DNA from: a virus
Length of the DNA: 37,503 nucleotides
Direction: 5' to 3' (one strand)
Virus record (IMG/VR): IMGVR_UViG_3300028840_002630
Location: 1-37,503 of that record
In this document: piece by piece, positions 13,734-21,378 of the stretch
Layout: every line of letters begins with the position of its first letter
How positions within the stretch are numbered: position 1 is the first letter of the stretch
Translations under genes and position numbers: made by a program
Notes under the pieces: model-generated
Databases searched by the model: none
The model's input: only the letters and a program-made list of their open reading frames with translations
Told to the model about the DNA's origin: nothing

Positions 13734-13969
13734 CTATGAGCTTTGAGCCGTGAGCGGTGAGCTTTGGGCGAGGCCCTCGGCGCCTCCGCGTCTCGGCGGT
13801 TCGTCCCCTTGCTCCGATTCCGCGAAACTATCCAGCCTCGACCGGACGGCTTCGATCATGCAGTCGGCATAGCCGCGTCGGTAGCCGAGGTGGTGGCCGA
13901 CCAGGTAGATCCCGGCACACACCCCGCCGTAGAGCAGCGGCACCAAATAGATCAAGAGCGTTTCCATAC
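13734..13969 (-). CDS. Small membrane protein with repeat-derived C-terminus
   Basis: From METLLIYLVPLLYGG the product has one membrane helix or hairpin (residues 2-22), then GYRRGYADCMIEAVRSRLDSF. After about residue 55 the coding sequence is D-family and A-family repeat (PPRRGGAEG, then TAQSS). ATG 13969 lies inside the upstream gene; an ATG at 13988 is an alternative. It could be a small holin-like protein, but there is no clear family. Confidence 0.55.
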
Positions 13970-14200
13970 CTTTTGGTATCCCATCCATTCGTGGAATCTC
14001 ACGAGCTGCTCGAGCGTCGCCGGCGAGCCCAGCGGCGGCGGTATCGTCGCCTCGGCCCGGTCCGCAGCGACAACCTCGGGCACCTCCACCAGCAGCGTTT
14101 GCATCGCGTCATCGTTCCATCCCAGTTCGTGGTAAATGGCTTTGAGCCTTGAGCGATGAGCTTTGAGCCAGCGTTCGATTTCCGCGCTTTCACCCTTCAC
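13952..14200 (-). CDS. Hypothetical protein whose start lies in repeats (82 aa)
   Basis: The core reads YHELGWNDDAMQTLLVEVPEVV, then PATLEQLVRFHEWMGYQKVW, a plausible soluble helical protein. The only in-frame start I find is a GTG inside a B-family repeat at 14200, and residues about 10-22 (RWLKAHRSRLKA) are encoded by an A-family repeat. The repeats have therefore either replaced the original start or extended the protein. The 3' end overlaps the next gene. Confidence 0.5.
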   Translation of the reverse strand: MKGESAEIERWLKAHRSRLKAIYHELGWNDDAMQTLLVEVPEVVAADRAEATIPPPLGSPATLEQLVRFHEWMGYQKVWKRS

Positions 14201-14217
14201 TCTTCACCCTTCAAACT

Positions 14218-14472
14218 TCAGCTCCGCACTCCCCACGTCTCGACGATCGCCGGATCGTCGCCCGGATTGCGGCCGAAGCAGACCGCCCCGCGCGGCAGGT
14301 GCCTGCGGGCCTCGTCGATCGACTCGTGATGCCAGGCCAACCCCGTCGGCACGGTCTGCACCTTGTCGCCTCGCAGCGCCAGCAGGTGCAAGGCGGTGAT
14401 CACCTCGGTCGGGAATTCGTCCGGCCGATCGTAGATCACCAGGCAGTACTGCACTTTGATGATGGCCGCCAT
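14218..14472 (-). CDS. Hypothetical protein (84 aa)
   Basis: ATG 14472 has AAAGGA six bases upstream. The product alternates strands and helices (IIKVQYCLVIYDRP, VITALHLLALRGDKV, RGAVCFGRNPGDDPAIVETW). The pattern is a compact soluble alpha/beta domain, and I do not recognise the family. An A-family hairpin lies upstream and B-family repeats lie just before the next gene. Confidence 0.65.
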   Translation of the reverse strand: MAAIIKVQYCLVIYDRPDEFPTEVITALHLLALRGDKVQTVPTGLAWHHESIDEARRHLPRGAVCFGRNPGDDPAIVETWGVRS

Positions 14473-14483
14473 GTTGGTCCTTT

Positions 14484-14545
14484 CAGCTATGAGCTTTGAG
14501 CTATGAGAAAGACCCTCTGGCTCATCGCTCAAGGCTCATCGCCCT
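14484..14545. repeat. A-family hairpin with loop AAGACCCTCTGG
   Basis: AGCTATGAGCTTTGAGC, then GAAAGACCCTCTGG, then GCTCATC/GCTCAAG/GCTCATC. This is the canonical arm-loop-arm form. Confidence 0.85.
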
Positions 14546-14548
14546 TCC

Positions 14549-16235
14549 TCACTTCGGCCGCTTCACTTGCTTCAGTTCCTTGGGCATGTCGATCCCGGCG
14601 TCGATGTCCTCCGGCTTCGGGATCTTCGCCACGAACGCCGCGACCAGGTCGCTCTTCGTCCCGCCCGCCGGCAGCTCGACGCCGAGCGCCTTGCCCTGCG
14701 CGACGAGCTGGTCCTTGCTCTGCCGGTTCCAGTAGGCCTCGCTCAGCAGCGGCCCAGCCTGCTCCTCGAGCCAGGCATTCTCGACGTCGATCTCGCACCA
14801 CTCGGCGATCGCCCACACGTCGGCCGCCGGCACGATCCGCGACGGCCCCGCCTTGTCGTCGCAGAAGAACCGGGCGACGAACTCGGCCGCCGCCTCGTAC
14901 ACATCGAATGCGTCGTCTTGCTCGAGCACGGCGCCGCAGATCGCGTCGCGGCTGCCCATCCAGGTCGACGCCCTGATCTTCGCCCCTTGCGTCCTCAGGA
15001 TCCCGGCCAGGTACTCGGCGTACTGATGCTCCTGCTGCAGCCAGTGGACGCCGGCGACCAGCAGCAGCCGGACCAGGCCGTCCTCGACCGCCAGACAGCC
15101 GTCGCGAATCGACTTAGCGATCAGGTACCGCCGCCAGTCGGTCGACCAGTCGACCAGCCACTTGCGGTACTTGGCCGCCCGCTCCTTCGCCTTCCGCTTC
15201 TCCTCCTCCGCCACCTCTTTCTTGGCTTTTGTGCTGCTGGGCTTCTTCGCACTGCCCTTCTTCCCGTTCTCCTTCGCCTTGAGCAACTCGTCGATCTGCG
15301 TCTTCCGCAGCTTCTCCCACAGCTTCGCGTTGGTCGCCAGCCGCTCCGTCTCGCCGCAGTCGTCGGGCACCTCGATCACGCCCAGCGCCTCCTCCTGCTC
15401 TGGCGTCACCGCGAAGATCTCGACGGCTCGGCCGACGCGATGGTCCCACAGCGAATCGTCCATCGGCTTGGTGACTCGCTGGACCCACCAGTGGACGTTG
15501 TTGGCGAATTGCTGCGAGTCGGGCAACTCGCCGCGCTTCAACTCCCGCTCGATCCCCTTCTCGATCTCCTTCATCACGGCCGGATGCCCGGCGAACGGCA
15601 CCAGGCACCGCGCGTGCGTCGCCGGTATTTCGCGCGAAATGACTTTCTTGAGTATCCCATTGGGTAACTTCAACAGCCGCAGACGATTCGAGACTTGTCC
15701 CTGCGACAAGCCGAGTTGCCGGGCCAGCTCGGTCGGCCCGGCCGCGTCGCCCGAGTCGATCGCCGATTGCATCGCCCGGGCCTCTTCCACCGGCCCCAGC
15801 TCCTTGCGGTTCATCGCGGTCACCAACACCAGCGCCCGGCACTCGGCATCGGTGCGGTCCTGCACCTCCGCCCGGACCAGCGTGAGCTTGCCCTGCTGCT
15901 TCGCCAGCTTGCTCGCTCGCAACCGCCGCTCGCAACCGCCGCTCGCCGTCGATCAGCTCGAACCGCTTTCCGCGCGGCTTGCGTCTGACGATGATCGGCA
16001 CGGCCAGGCCGTTGTTGACGATCGAGTCGGCCAGTTCGCGGATCTCGTCGTCGGGGAACTCCGTCCGGGGCTGAAACGGCGACGGGTCGATCCGCTCCGG
16101 GTCGATCGCCGTCGCCTCGACCACCACGTTTTTGATTGCCGCGCGCGGGCTCTTCGCCGCGGCGGCCCCGTTCGTCGACGCCTTGCCCCTCCTCGTTCGC
16201 GCCGCCGGTCGTTTCGCTTTCGTTGCCGTAGCCAT
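14549..16235 (-). CDS. ParB-family CTP-switch-like DNA-binding protein, frameshifted
   Basis: From ATG 16235 the product has a basic N-terminus, then the ParB domain: IRELADSIVNNGLAVPIIV (about 65-84), ELIDGERRLRA (about 93-103, the CTP-contacting arginine motif), NRKELGPVEEARAM, then a helix-turn-helix LARQLGLSQGQVSNRL. After about residue 190 comes a long charged helical C-terminal region. The frame breaks at 15921-15946, where 13 bases are exactly duplicated in tandem; removing one copy restores a 557-residue protein reading GERRLRASKLAKQQ. This may be a real inactivating slip, an on/off switch or an assembly error. No ParA is seen. One parS-like palindrome lies inside the gene (15627). 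A conserved leader precedes the start. Confidence 0.8.
15627..15640. promoter_or_regulatory. parS-like palindrome, copy 3 (inside parB-like gene)
   Basis: ATTTCGCGCGAAAT occurs within the ParB-like coding region, where it encodes ISRE. parS sites inside or beside parB are common in known systems. Confidence 0.7.
15921..15946. repeat. 13-bp tandem duplication breaking the parB-like frame
   Basis: AACCGCCGCTCGC occurs twice in direct succession. The unit length is not a multiple of three, so the copy number decides whether the ParB-like protein is in frame. Confidence 0.9.
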
Positions 16236-16393
16236 GACTTCCGCCTTTTGGTTGTTGTGTGAACTGAATCGGTTTGAACGCCTGCTTCGAGCTTTGAGTC
16301 CTTGAGTCAAAGACTCATGGACTCACCGCTCACTTCGCGCGTCCCGTTTTCACCCTTCGCTCTTCACCCTTCGCTCTTCACCCTTCAAACTTC
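16236..16393 (-). repeat. Leader element L, A-type and B-family repeats
   Basis: Before ATG 16235: CACACAACAACCAAAAGG, CCGATTCAG and GCTCGAAGCAGG. Further up, A-type units (TTGAGTC, ACTCATG) and B-family TTCACCC/TTCGCTC units reach into the end of the next gene. Confidence 0.75.
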
Positions 16394-17364
16394 CTCCCCG
16401 GAGGGCTTCGCTGCTTCGCTCGCAAGCCGATGCCCACTCTGCCGAGGATCTCCGGCGGATACCGCCGGTTGCGTTGGATCATCCCGAAGAAGTACCGACC
16501 GGGGGTCGTCTTGATCGTGTCGTCCGTCTTGGCCTGTCGAACGCGATCGAGGCACTCGTCGAGCAGGTCCAACGACACGCCGTGGTCGACGTGCATGCTG
16601 GCGACCTTCCAGTAGAACTCCAGATTCGTATCCGGGTCCGCGACGACGGCCCTCATCCGCCGGACCAGCTCTTCCTTGCGTCGATGGCGCGCGGCCTGGT
16701 CGCCGGCCGCGTCGACGATCGCCCCAACCACCGTACCAATGGGCGCCGGTTCCATTGCGCCTTGGATGTCTTGGTTTGGTTGCCTTTGTTCTTGGGGTAG
16801 ATATTTCTTGTTTTCTTGTTCTTGTTCTTGTAGGGCGCAAGAAGGACCTTTCGGCGCCGTAAGGTCCGGACCTTTTGGTACCTCACCGGACGATCGAGGA
16901 CCTTTCGGCGCCGTAACGTCCGCCCTTTCGGCCGCCTCCTCTTCGCGCGGACCTTTCGGCGCCGTAAGGTCCGGACCTTTGCGCGCCGAAAGGTCCGCCT
17001 CTTCGGCCGGTGGCGACGGTTCGAGCGGCAGCGGGATCTGCGGGTCGGGCCGTGCTTCGCGCCGTCCGGGCAGCGGATGATAGACGTAGATGTGGTGCAC
17101 GCCGCGGCGATCGGTCTCAACGATCTCGATCAGGTCCGCCTCGCAGAGGTTCACCAGCCACTTCCGCGCGGCCCGCGTGTCCCGGCCGCAGGCCCGGGCC
17201 AGCTCCCCGGGCGAGATGATCACGTAGTCGGGTCGGCAGTCGGCAAGCATCCAGAGGTGGTGATAGGCCAGTTTGGTCGCTGCTCCAAGCTGTCCGTCCA
17301 TCATGAGCATCTTCAGCGGCGCCAGTGCTTCGTGCACGTTCACGTTTCCGGCCATCCTGGTCAC
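16378..17364 (-). CDS. Replication initiator with internal origin
   Basis: Residues 15-97 form a winged helix-turn-helix (LGAATKLAYHHLWMLA, SPGELARACGRDTRAARKWLVNLC), like phage replisome organisers. Residues 125-175 are a low-complexity linker repeating KGPDLTAPKGP because the DNA beneath carries iterons. A Gln/Asn-rich part follows over an AT-rich tract, then a C-terminal helical domain (about 230-310) that could recruit a host helicase or loader. This mirrors lambda O, where the origin lies in the initiator gene. Starts at GTG 17364 or ATG 17355 are both possible. The last residues KFEG-stop are encoded by a B-family repeat. No polymerase or primase is encoded, so replication must use the host machinery. 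Confidence 0.75.
   Translation of the reverse strand: MTRMAGNVNVHEALAPLKMLMMDGQLGAATKLAYHHLWMLADCRPDYVIISPGELARACGRDTRAARKWLVNLCEADLIEIVETDRRGVHHIYVYHPLPGRREARPDPQIPLPLEPSPPAEEADLSARKGPDLTAPKGPREEEAAERADVTAPKGPRSSGEVPKGPDLTAPKGPSCALQEQEQENKKYLPQEQRQPNQDIQGAMEPAPIGTVVGAIVDAAGDQAARHRRKEELVRRMRAVVADPDTNLEFYWKVASMHVDHGVSLDLLDECLDRVRQAKTDDTIKTTPGRYFFGMIQRNRRYPPEILGRVGIGLRAKQRSPPGRKFEG
16780..17000. other. Predicted origin of replication (iterons plus AT-rich tract)
   Basis: Four near-palindromic 24-bp iterons lie at 16844-16867, 16898-16921, 16949-16972 and 16973-16996. Each starts GGACCTT, has GCGCCG near the middle and ends GTCC (AAGGTCC in three, AACGTCC in the second). On one side is a T-rich, AT-rich tract (about 16785-16832, TTCTTGTTTTCTTGTTC) suited to unwinding. 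This arrangement inside an initiator gene is that of lambdoid origins. Confidence 0.7.
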
Positions 17365-17439
17365 GTCCTTTCCTCAGCGTCTCCGCGTCTCGGCGGTTGA
17401 ATCAAAACGTCGCCGCACTTTCGGTTCCGAAAGTAGCGC
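17365..17439. repeat. D-family repeat in short gap
   Basis: GCGTCTCCGCGTCTCGGCGG at about 17377-17396 is the D element. The rest of the 75-base gap has no other feature. Confidence 0.75.
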
Positions 17440-17790
17440 TCACCCCTCCCCGTTGGATCCGAACAACGCCTGGCCGGCCGCCGCCCGTTGCTGCAAGTCG
17501 GCCACCTTCGCCGGCGAGCCGGGCTCGGCGTCCGGGTCGGCCTCGTGGCCGTAGAAGTTGTTCTGAATGAGCGTCGACGGGGCCTTGCCCTCGCCGACCA
17601 GGTACTTGAAGAACAACTGGATCGCCGTTTTGTCGCCGGCCTTGGCCCGCGTGACGATCCCCTGGACCACCTCCTTGGCGTCCTGCTCGCTGACCCCGTC
17701 GTACATCGCCTGGCGCAGCTTGTTCGTCCAGCCGAGTACGTCCGAGGCCGTAGCGATCTGGCCGCCCCGCTTGCTTCCCTTCCTAGGCAC
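17440..17790 (-). CDS. Hypothetical protein, DUF5681-like
   Basis: The 116-residue product starts at GTG 17790 with AAAGGA about eight bases upstream and overlaps the upstream gene by eight bases. It begins MPRKGSKRGGQ and contains VVQGIVTRAKAGDKTAIQLFFKYLVGEG in pieces typical of the AKAGDxxAIxLLxxYLxG pattern of DUF5681-like phage and mobile-element proteins. The role is unknown; its position between a DNA-binding protein and the replication initiator suggests DNA metabolism or regulation. Confidence 0.65.
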   Translation of the reverse strand: MPRKGSKRGGQIATASDVLGWTNKLRQAMYDGVSEQDAKEVVQGIVTRAKAGDKTAIQLFFKYLVGEGKAPSTLIQNNFYGHEADPDAEPGSPAKVADLQQRAAAGQALFGSNGEG

Positions 17791-18496
17791 TTTGGGTATC
17801 CTTTCGATGTTGTGGCTCGACCCACAGCGGCAACGCGTAGAGCTGCACGCTTCGGCCGCGGCCCTTTCCTTTGACCATGCGTCCTAATGAAACCACCAGC
17901 CCTCGTTTGATCAGGTGCGCCAAATAAGAGCCCTCGGGGTCGTTGCTGACCAGGCTCTTGCGCGATCCCTTCCACGGCATGCCGATCGCATCGGCGATCT
18001 GCCGCCGCGTGGCCGGCCCGTGCGCGTGGAGGAAGTTGAGGATCTGCACCGCCCGCGGACGCAGGTCCTCCGGCCATCCCGCCGCCCGTGCCCGCTCGCG
18101 ATAGACCTTCACCCGCAACTGGGCGAGGCTCTCAAGCCCCGCCGCCCGGAGCTGCTCGGCCGTCTTCCGCGCGACCTTCGCCCGGCGATACTGGCTCAGC
18201 GCGTTGCTCGGCAGCCCCATCGCCCGCCGCCGTTCGCCGACCCATTCCCGCGAGCAGCCCCACTGGTTGGCGATCTCCGTGTCGGGCCACCCCAGCGCGT
18301 GCTTCTCGCGGATCAACCCGTCGAGCCTCTCGCGATCCTCGGCCGCGCTGCGCGATTCGCTCATCCCCAGCTCGGCCGCCTTCATGTAGACCGCTCGTGT
18401 CGACCGCCCGATCCGATTCGCGATCGCCGTCGCCGACAGCTTATGGTAGTGCCGACGGAGGACGAACAGTTCGGTTGTGGTCCACTTGCGTCCCAT
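17783..18496 (-). CDS. Multi-HTH DNA-binding protein
   Basis: The 237-residue product has three predicted DNA-binding parts: a GcrA/Myb-like N-terminus (WTTTELFVLRRHYHKLSA, IANRIGRSTRAVYMKA), a second HTH around residues 65-95 (WPDTEIANQWGCSREWVGERR) and a C-terminal winged helix (ILNFLHAHGPATRRQIADAIG, then a basic wing ending QLYALPLW). It is a good candidate for an early regulator or lysogeny repressor, since no classic CI-like repressor is visible. ATG 18496 follows A-family repeats directly and has no good SD. Confidence 0.75.
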   Translation of the reverse strand: MGRKWTTTELFVLRRHYHKLSATAIANRIGRSTRAVYMKAAELGMSESRSAAEDRERLDGLIREKHALGWPDTEIANQWGCSREWVGERRRAMGLPSNALSQYRRAKVARKTAEQLRAAGLESLAQLRVKVYRERARAAGWPEDLRPRAVQILNFLHAHGPATRRQIADAIGMPWKGSRKSLVSNDPEGSYLAHLIKRGLVVSLGRMVKGKGRGRSVQLYALPLWVEPQHRKDTQSA

Positions 18497-18621
18497 GGTC
18501 TTTGAGCTATGAGCTATGAGCTATGAGCGTTGAGCAATGAGCCGGGTTGGAACCGCCGAGGCGCGGAGACGCGGAGGGACGGCACGGATTTCTGATCCCC
18601 GCGCCTCCGCGTCTCGGCGGT
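18497..18621. repeat. A-family array and inverted D-family pair
   Basis: TGAGCTA units (18500-18542) are followed by two D elements facing each other: AACCGCCGAGGCGCGGAG at about 18549 and CCTCCGCGTCTCGGCGGTT near 18605. They could form a stem of over 20 bases. Confidence 0.8.
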
Positions 18622-19002
18622 TCATTCTTCTTCTCGTTCGCCATCGTCTTCGTCCTCGAAGTAGTCCTCGCCGTCGTATCCCTCGTAGGGATCGAAATCG
18701 TCCGGCGGCTGTGCGAGCGTCTTCACCGCCGGCCTGGTCGGCAGGTCGAGGTAGGTGATCGGCCGGGCGCAAAACTCCTCGGCCGCGGCCCGGGCGACCG
18801 CCTCGGTGCAGGGCGTGATCGAGTAGATCGCCGCCCCGCCCAGATGCTTTTCAAAGGCGGGCTGCCCCGGGATCTCGGGCACCTCGACGCGCAGCAGAGG
18901 CACGCCGAACTGCGTCGACTCCGAGATCCGACCCGCGTATCTCACGTGGCCCATCACTTCGACCAGGGCCCAGGTTTCCGCTTGTTTCGATTCGTCGGTC
19001 AT
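18622..19002 (-). CDS. Hypothetical protein with acidic tail (126 aa)
   Basis: The product from MTDESKQAETWALVEVMGHVRYAGRI continues with beta-rich segments and YSITPCTEAVARAAAEEF, then an acidic disordered tail (YEGYDGEDYFEDEDDG). The ETWALVEVMGH start and ITPCTEAVAR block are recurrent in uncharacterised phage and prophage proteins. The start overlaps the upstream stop as TGATG. The acidic tail hints at DNA mimicry or protein binding, but no function is known. Confidence 0.7.
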   Translation of the reverse strand: MTDESKQAETWALVEVMGHVRYAGRISESTQFGVPLLRVEVPEIPGQPAFEKHLGGAAIYSITPCTEAVARAAAEEFCARPITYLDLPTRPAVKTLAQPPDDFDPYEGYDGEDYFEDEDDGEREEE

Positions 19003-19247
19003 CAATCGTCTCTCCAGTACCAGACTCCGTCATCGCCCAGCACGCCGACGCGTGCACGTCCGTTCTTCTTCACGAGATGGGGCGTCAGTTCGCCCACCGC
19101 ACTCTTGTTGCGACCGGTGCTTTCGCGGAGATCGTAGATCCACGCGCCGCCCAACTCCGGCATGGCTTGATAGACGCGGTCGCCTTCCTCCAAGTCGAAG
19201 TTCCACGGGTTGTAGCCGGCGACCGGTTGTTTCCGCATGCGTCGCAT
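19002..19247 (-). CDS. Hypothetical protein (81 aa)
   Basis: From ATG 19247 the product begins MRRMRKQPVAGYNPWNF and has GDRVYQAMPELGGAWIYDL and a Lys/Arg segment VKKNGRARVGVLGDDGVWYW. The composition is that of a small folded beta-rich protein. It is part of a chain of overlapping early genes (19735 to 18622) and has no recognised family. Confidence 0.65.
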   Translation of the reverse strand: MRRMRKQPVAGYNPWNFDLEEGDRVYQAMPELGGAWIYDLRESTGRNKSAVGELTPHLVKKNGRARVGVLGDDGVWYWRDD

Positions 19248-19250
19248 GGT

Positions 19251-19439
19251 TCATTCTTCTTCTCGTTCGCAGGCCATGCACTCGACGTCGTCGCCCATGT
19301 CGCACATATTGCACTTGGCCGCCCCGCAGTAGAGGCACGTCCTGATCTCCTTCGGCTCCGGGTTCCCGCACGTCTCGCACGCCGGCTCCGTTGCCTCGGT
19401 TTCCTTCTGTTCAGTCCGCTTGTCTTCGTCCGCCATCAT
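19251..19439 (-). CDS. Small protein with four CxxC knuckles
   Basis: The 62-residue product has an acidic N-terminus (ADEDKRTEQKETEATE) then four cysteine pairs: CETC, CLYC, CNMC and CMAC, enough for two zinc sites. ATG 19439 overlaps the stop of the upstream gene as ATGA and has GAGG nearby. It is a treble-clef or ribbon-like adaptor of unknown partner. Confidence 0.7.
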   Translation of the reverse strand: MMADEDKRTEQKETEATEPACETCGNPEPKEIRTCLYCGAAKCNMCDMGDDVECMACEREEE

Positions 19440-19735
19440 CCTCGCCTCAGATCCGGATGGTTCTCGATGATCTTCGCGGCGGCCAGCAGCAGCTTGCGGC
19501 TGGTCACGGCCTGGACCCGGTGGACGCGGCCGTCGGGCGTCACCGCGCAAAAACTGATCACCACCGCGGCGGCCCCGCTCTTCATCCCGTTCGGTTTCGC
19601 GGCGACCTCCATCGCGGTGCCGCCGTGCTGCGGGAGCACGGGCTCCGCTTCCGTCCCGTGCACCAGTTCGTCAAAGCGCTCCGCGTTGACTTGCGTCGTC
19701 AGTAGCTCCATGACTTCCCTGCCTTCTGTTGCCAT
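19436..19735 (-). CDS. Hypothetical protein, first gene of the early operon (99 aa)
   Basis: The frame from ATG 19735 reads MATEGREVMELLTTQV, a middle of beta strands (AAAVVISFCAVTPDGRVHRVQAV) and a C-terminal helix (RKLLLAAAKIIENHPDL). No family is recognised. It is the most upstream gene of the early minus-strand operon. Immediately before it are C- and B-family repeats and a strong terminator hairpin, so its promoter must lie in or near the repeats. Confidence 0.65.
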   Translation of the reverse strand: MATEGREVMELLTTQVNAERFDELVHGTEAEPVLPQHGGTAMEVAAKPNGMKSGAAAVVISFCAVTPDGRVHRVQAVTSRKLLLAAAKIIENHPDLRRG

Positions 19736-19736
19736 A

Positions 19737-19816
19737 AGAGATTGATGATTGCCGATTGATGATTGCTGATTGTCGAAATTCTTCTTTCACCCTTCACTCT
19801 TCACCCTTCACCCTTC
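19737..19816. repeat. C-family and B-family repeats upstream of the early operon
   Basis: GATTGAT/GATTGCC/GATTGCT units (19739-19776) are followed by TTCACCC/TTCACTC units (19786-19816). They fill the whole interval between the early operon start and the 19817 terminator. Confidence 0.85.
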
Positions 19817-19852
19817 AAAAAGCGCGCGGGGCGGCAACACGCCGCCCCGCGC
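19817..19852 (-). terminator. Strong intrinsic terminator at the end of the integrase operon
   Basis: On the minus strand a 12-bp GC-only stem (GCGCGGGGCGGC with its complement, 5-base loop) is followed within three bases by TTTTT. It separates integrase transcription from the early operon. Confidence 0.8.
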
Positions 19853-20249
19853 TATCACCCGGTCGAACAGACACAGAAAAACGCACGCGCCGCGGCGGCC
19901 CTTTCTTCCGCCGCGGGAAACAAGGAAGGTGCCGAGCAAGCAAGCGACTCCGTTGCTTGGAGGCGAATTTGGGGCGTCGTGCCCGAAGTGGAGACGTCCT
20001 GTCGACATCGGCACCAGAAAGCGGCGGAGCCGTCCGCCGCGCGAGACGATATAAAAACACCCGGTCGGGCGTTGAGCTTTGAGCAGTGAGCTTTGAGCGG
20101 TGAGCGGCCGAACTGATGGTTGGCCGCCGCTCGGCCGAAAAGCGCGCAGCAAGAAAAGGTCGGGAGGATCGAGGCTAGAGACTGCCGCACGCCGAAGCGT
20201 CTACCCCGCTGCAATCTCCAGCCTCCAGCCTCCGGACTCCAGCCTGTCG
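19853..20249. other. Structured gene-free region between integrase and early operon
   Basis: No credible gene is seen. It contains two further perfect hairpins, 19890-19916 (CCGCGGCGG/CCGCCGCGG, with TTTTT 12 bases on) and 20021-20040 (GCGGCGGA-GCCG-TCCGCCGC), an A-family array at 20070-20104, and an E-family heptamer run CTCCAGC at 20214-20249. A frame at 19808-20152 has unlikely composition and translates the hairpins. The region could be a non-coding RNA processed from the integrase transcript. Confidence 0.6.
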
Positions 20250-21314
20250 TCAGAACCCGGGCAGCGTCAACTGCGGGTCGTCGGCCGCGATCGCCGGCTG
20301 GGGGACCTTGTCGATCGCCTTGCGAACGACCTTGCGGTGCACGTAGTGCCTCCGCGTCACGTCGCGGCCGAGGTGCCCGAGCATCTTCTCGGCCGCCGCC
20401 GGGTCGTCTTCCCACAGCGTCGTGCCCAACAGCTTCCGCACGGCGTGGAAGCCGAACCGTCGCTCCGGCGGAATCTCGGTCTTGGCCAGGATTCGGCGAC
20501 GGTTCTCCTGCAGCCATGAGTGCCCATGCGGCCAGAAGAAGAGTCGCTTGTTGGCGGTCCGCACCGACTCGGCCGCCCGCAAGGCCGCCTCGTTCAGCGG
20601 GAACCGCTTGCCGTTGTTGCCCTTGATGATCCGTGCCGGCACGACCAGCTCGTCGCCCTGGATCATGCTCCACTCCAGCAGCAGGGTCGTCTCGATCCGC
20701 GTGCCGACGTTGTAGATCCAGATGATCAGCGCCCGCCACCAGAGCGCCGGCTCGACGCCGAGCTGCGGCACGGCCGCGTGCTTGCATGCTTCCAGCCAGG
20801 CGGAGATCTCGTCGAGCGTGAAGACGTTTTCGACCTCCTCCTCGCGCTTCGGCGGTCGCTCCAAATAGGGCACCGAGTCGAGCAGCTCGGCGGCCATCCG
20901 GCAGGCTCGTCGCTTCGGGCCGGCCAGGTCGATCACTCGCTGGAGATGCACACAGTGCTTGCGGACCGTGTTCGGCGAAATCGGCTCGCCGTCGCGCCCG
21001 TGCAACTTCGCCACGCGACAGACGAACTCGCTGCAAGCATTGCCGTCGATCGACGCGAGCGGCGGATCGCTGGTCAGCTTTTGCCAGTACCCCAGCGACT
21101 GCTGATACTGATCGAGCGTCCGCTGCTTGATCTGCCGGGGCCGCAATACGTTCGGCTCGACATAGGCCTCGTAGAACTCCCCGAGCGTCATCGTCGGCGA
21201 GAGTGTTTTGGTATCCCCAGGCGGATCGACGGTCGATGACGGCGCGGCGATCGGCGCCGGGTCGTCGCCGACGAACAATCGCAAGGCGGGCGGTGAGGTA
21301 GTAGCTGGTTCCAT
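20250..21314 (-). CDS. int: Tyrosine recombinase (phage integrase)
   Basis: The 354-residue product has a core-binding domain (about 43-150) and a catalytic domain with the expected residues: Arg206 in NVGTRIETTLLLEW, a lysine in KGNNGKRFPL, His290 and Arg293 in FHAVRKLLGTTLW, His314 in LGHLGRDVT and the nucleophile Tyr324 in RRHYVH. HAVRK replaces the more usual HDLRH but keeps the catalytic pair. It would integrate and excise the genome at attP, proposed at 24181-24291. The start at 21314 is the first after an in-frame stop. Upstream inverted repeats (21329-21345, 21356-21378) may control it. Confidence 0.93.
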   Translation of the reverse strand: MEPATTSPPALRLFVGDDPAPIAAPSSTVDPPGDTKTLSPTMTLGEFYEAYVEPNVLRPRQIKQRTLDQYQQSLGYWQKLTSDPPLASIDGNACSEFVCRVAKLHGRDGEPISPNTVRKHCVHLQRVIDLAGPKRRACRMAAELLDSVPYLERPPKREEEVENVFTLDEISAWLEACKHAAVPQLGVEPALWWRALIIWIYNVGTRIETTLLLEWSMIQGDELVVPARIIKGNNGKRFPLNEAALRAAESVRTANKRLFFWPHGHSWLQENRRRILAKTEIPPERRFGFHAVRKLLGTTLWEDDPAAAEKMLGHLGRDVTRRHYVHRKVVRKAIDKVPQPAIAADDPQLTLPGF

Positions 21315-21328
21315 GATTTTGGCCGATG

Positions 21329-21345
21329 ATTAGCTGCCCGCTAAT
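21329..21345. promoter_or_regulatory. Inverted repeat just upstream of integrase
   Basis: ATTAGC-TGCCC-GCTAAT is a 6-bp inverted repeat ending 15 bases before the integrase ATG, a position suited to an operator or translational control. Confidence 0.45.
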
Positions 21346-21355
21346 AAAACCTAGC

Positions 21356-21378
21356 CCATGCGGATTCTGTTCGCATGG
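21356..21378 (-). terminator. Hairpin with T-rich tail ahead of integrase (attenuator candidate)
   Basis: CCATGCG and CGCATGG form a 7-bp stem with a 9-base loop. On the minus strand GCTAGGTTTTATTAG follows. It could attenuate read-through from the upstream genes into the integrase. Confidence 0.45.

Noticed and set aside
14549-16235. Programmed frameshift explanation for the ParB break
   Set aside because: No slippery heptamer is present at the break, while an exact 13-bp duplication is, so duplication is the simpler cause.
18547-18625. Insertion sequence or MITE with terminal inverted repeats
   Set aside because: The inverted D elements have only about 30 bases between them, no target-site duplication and no transposase; they fit the dispersed D repeat family.
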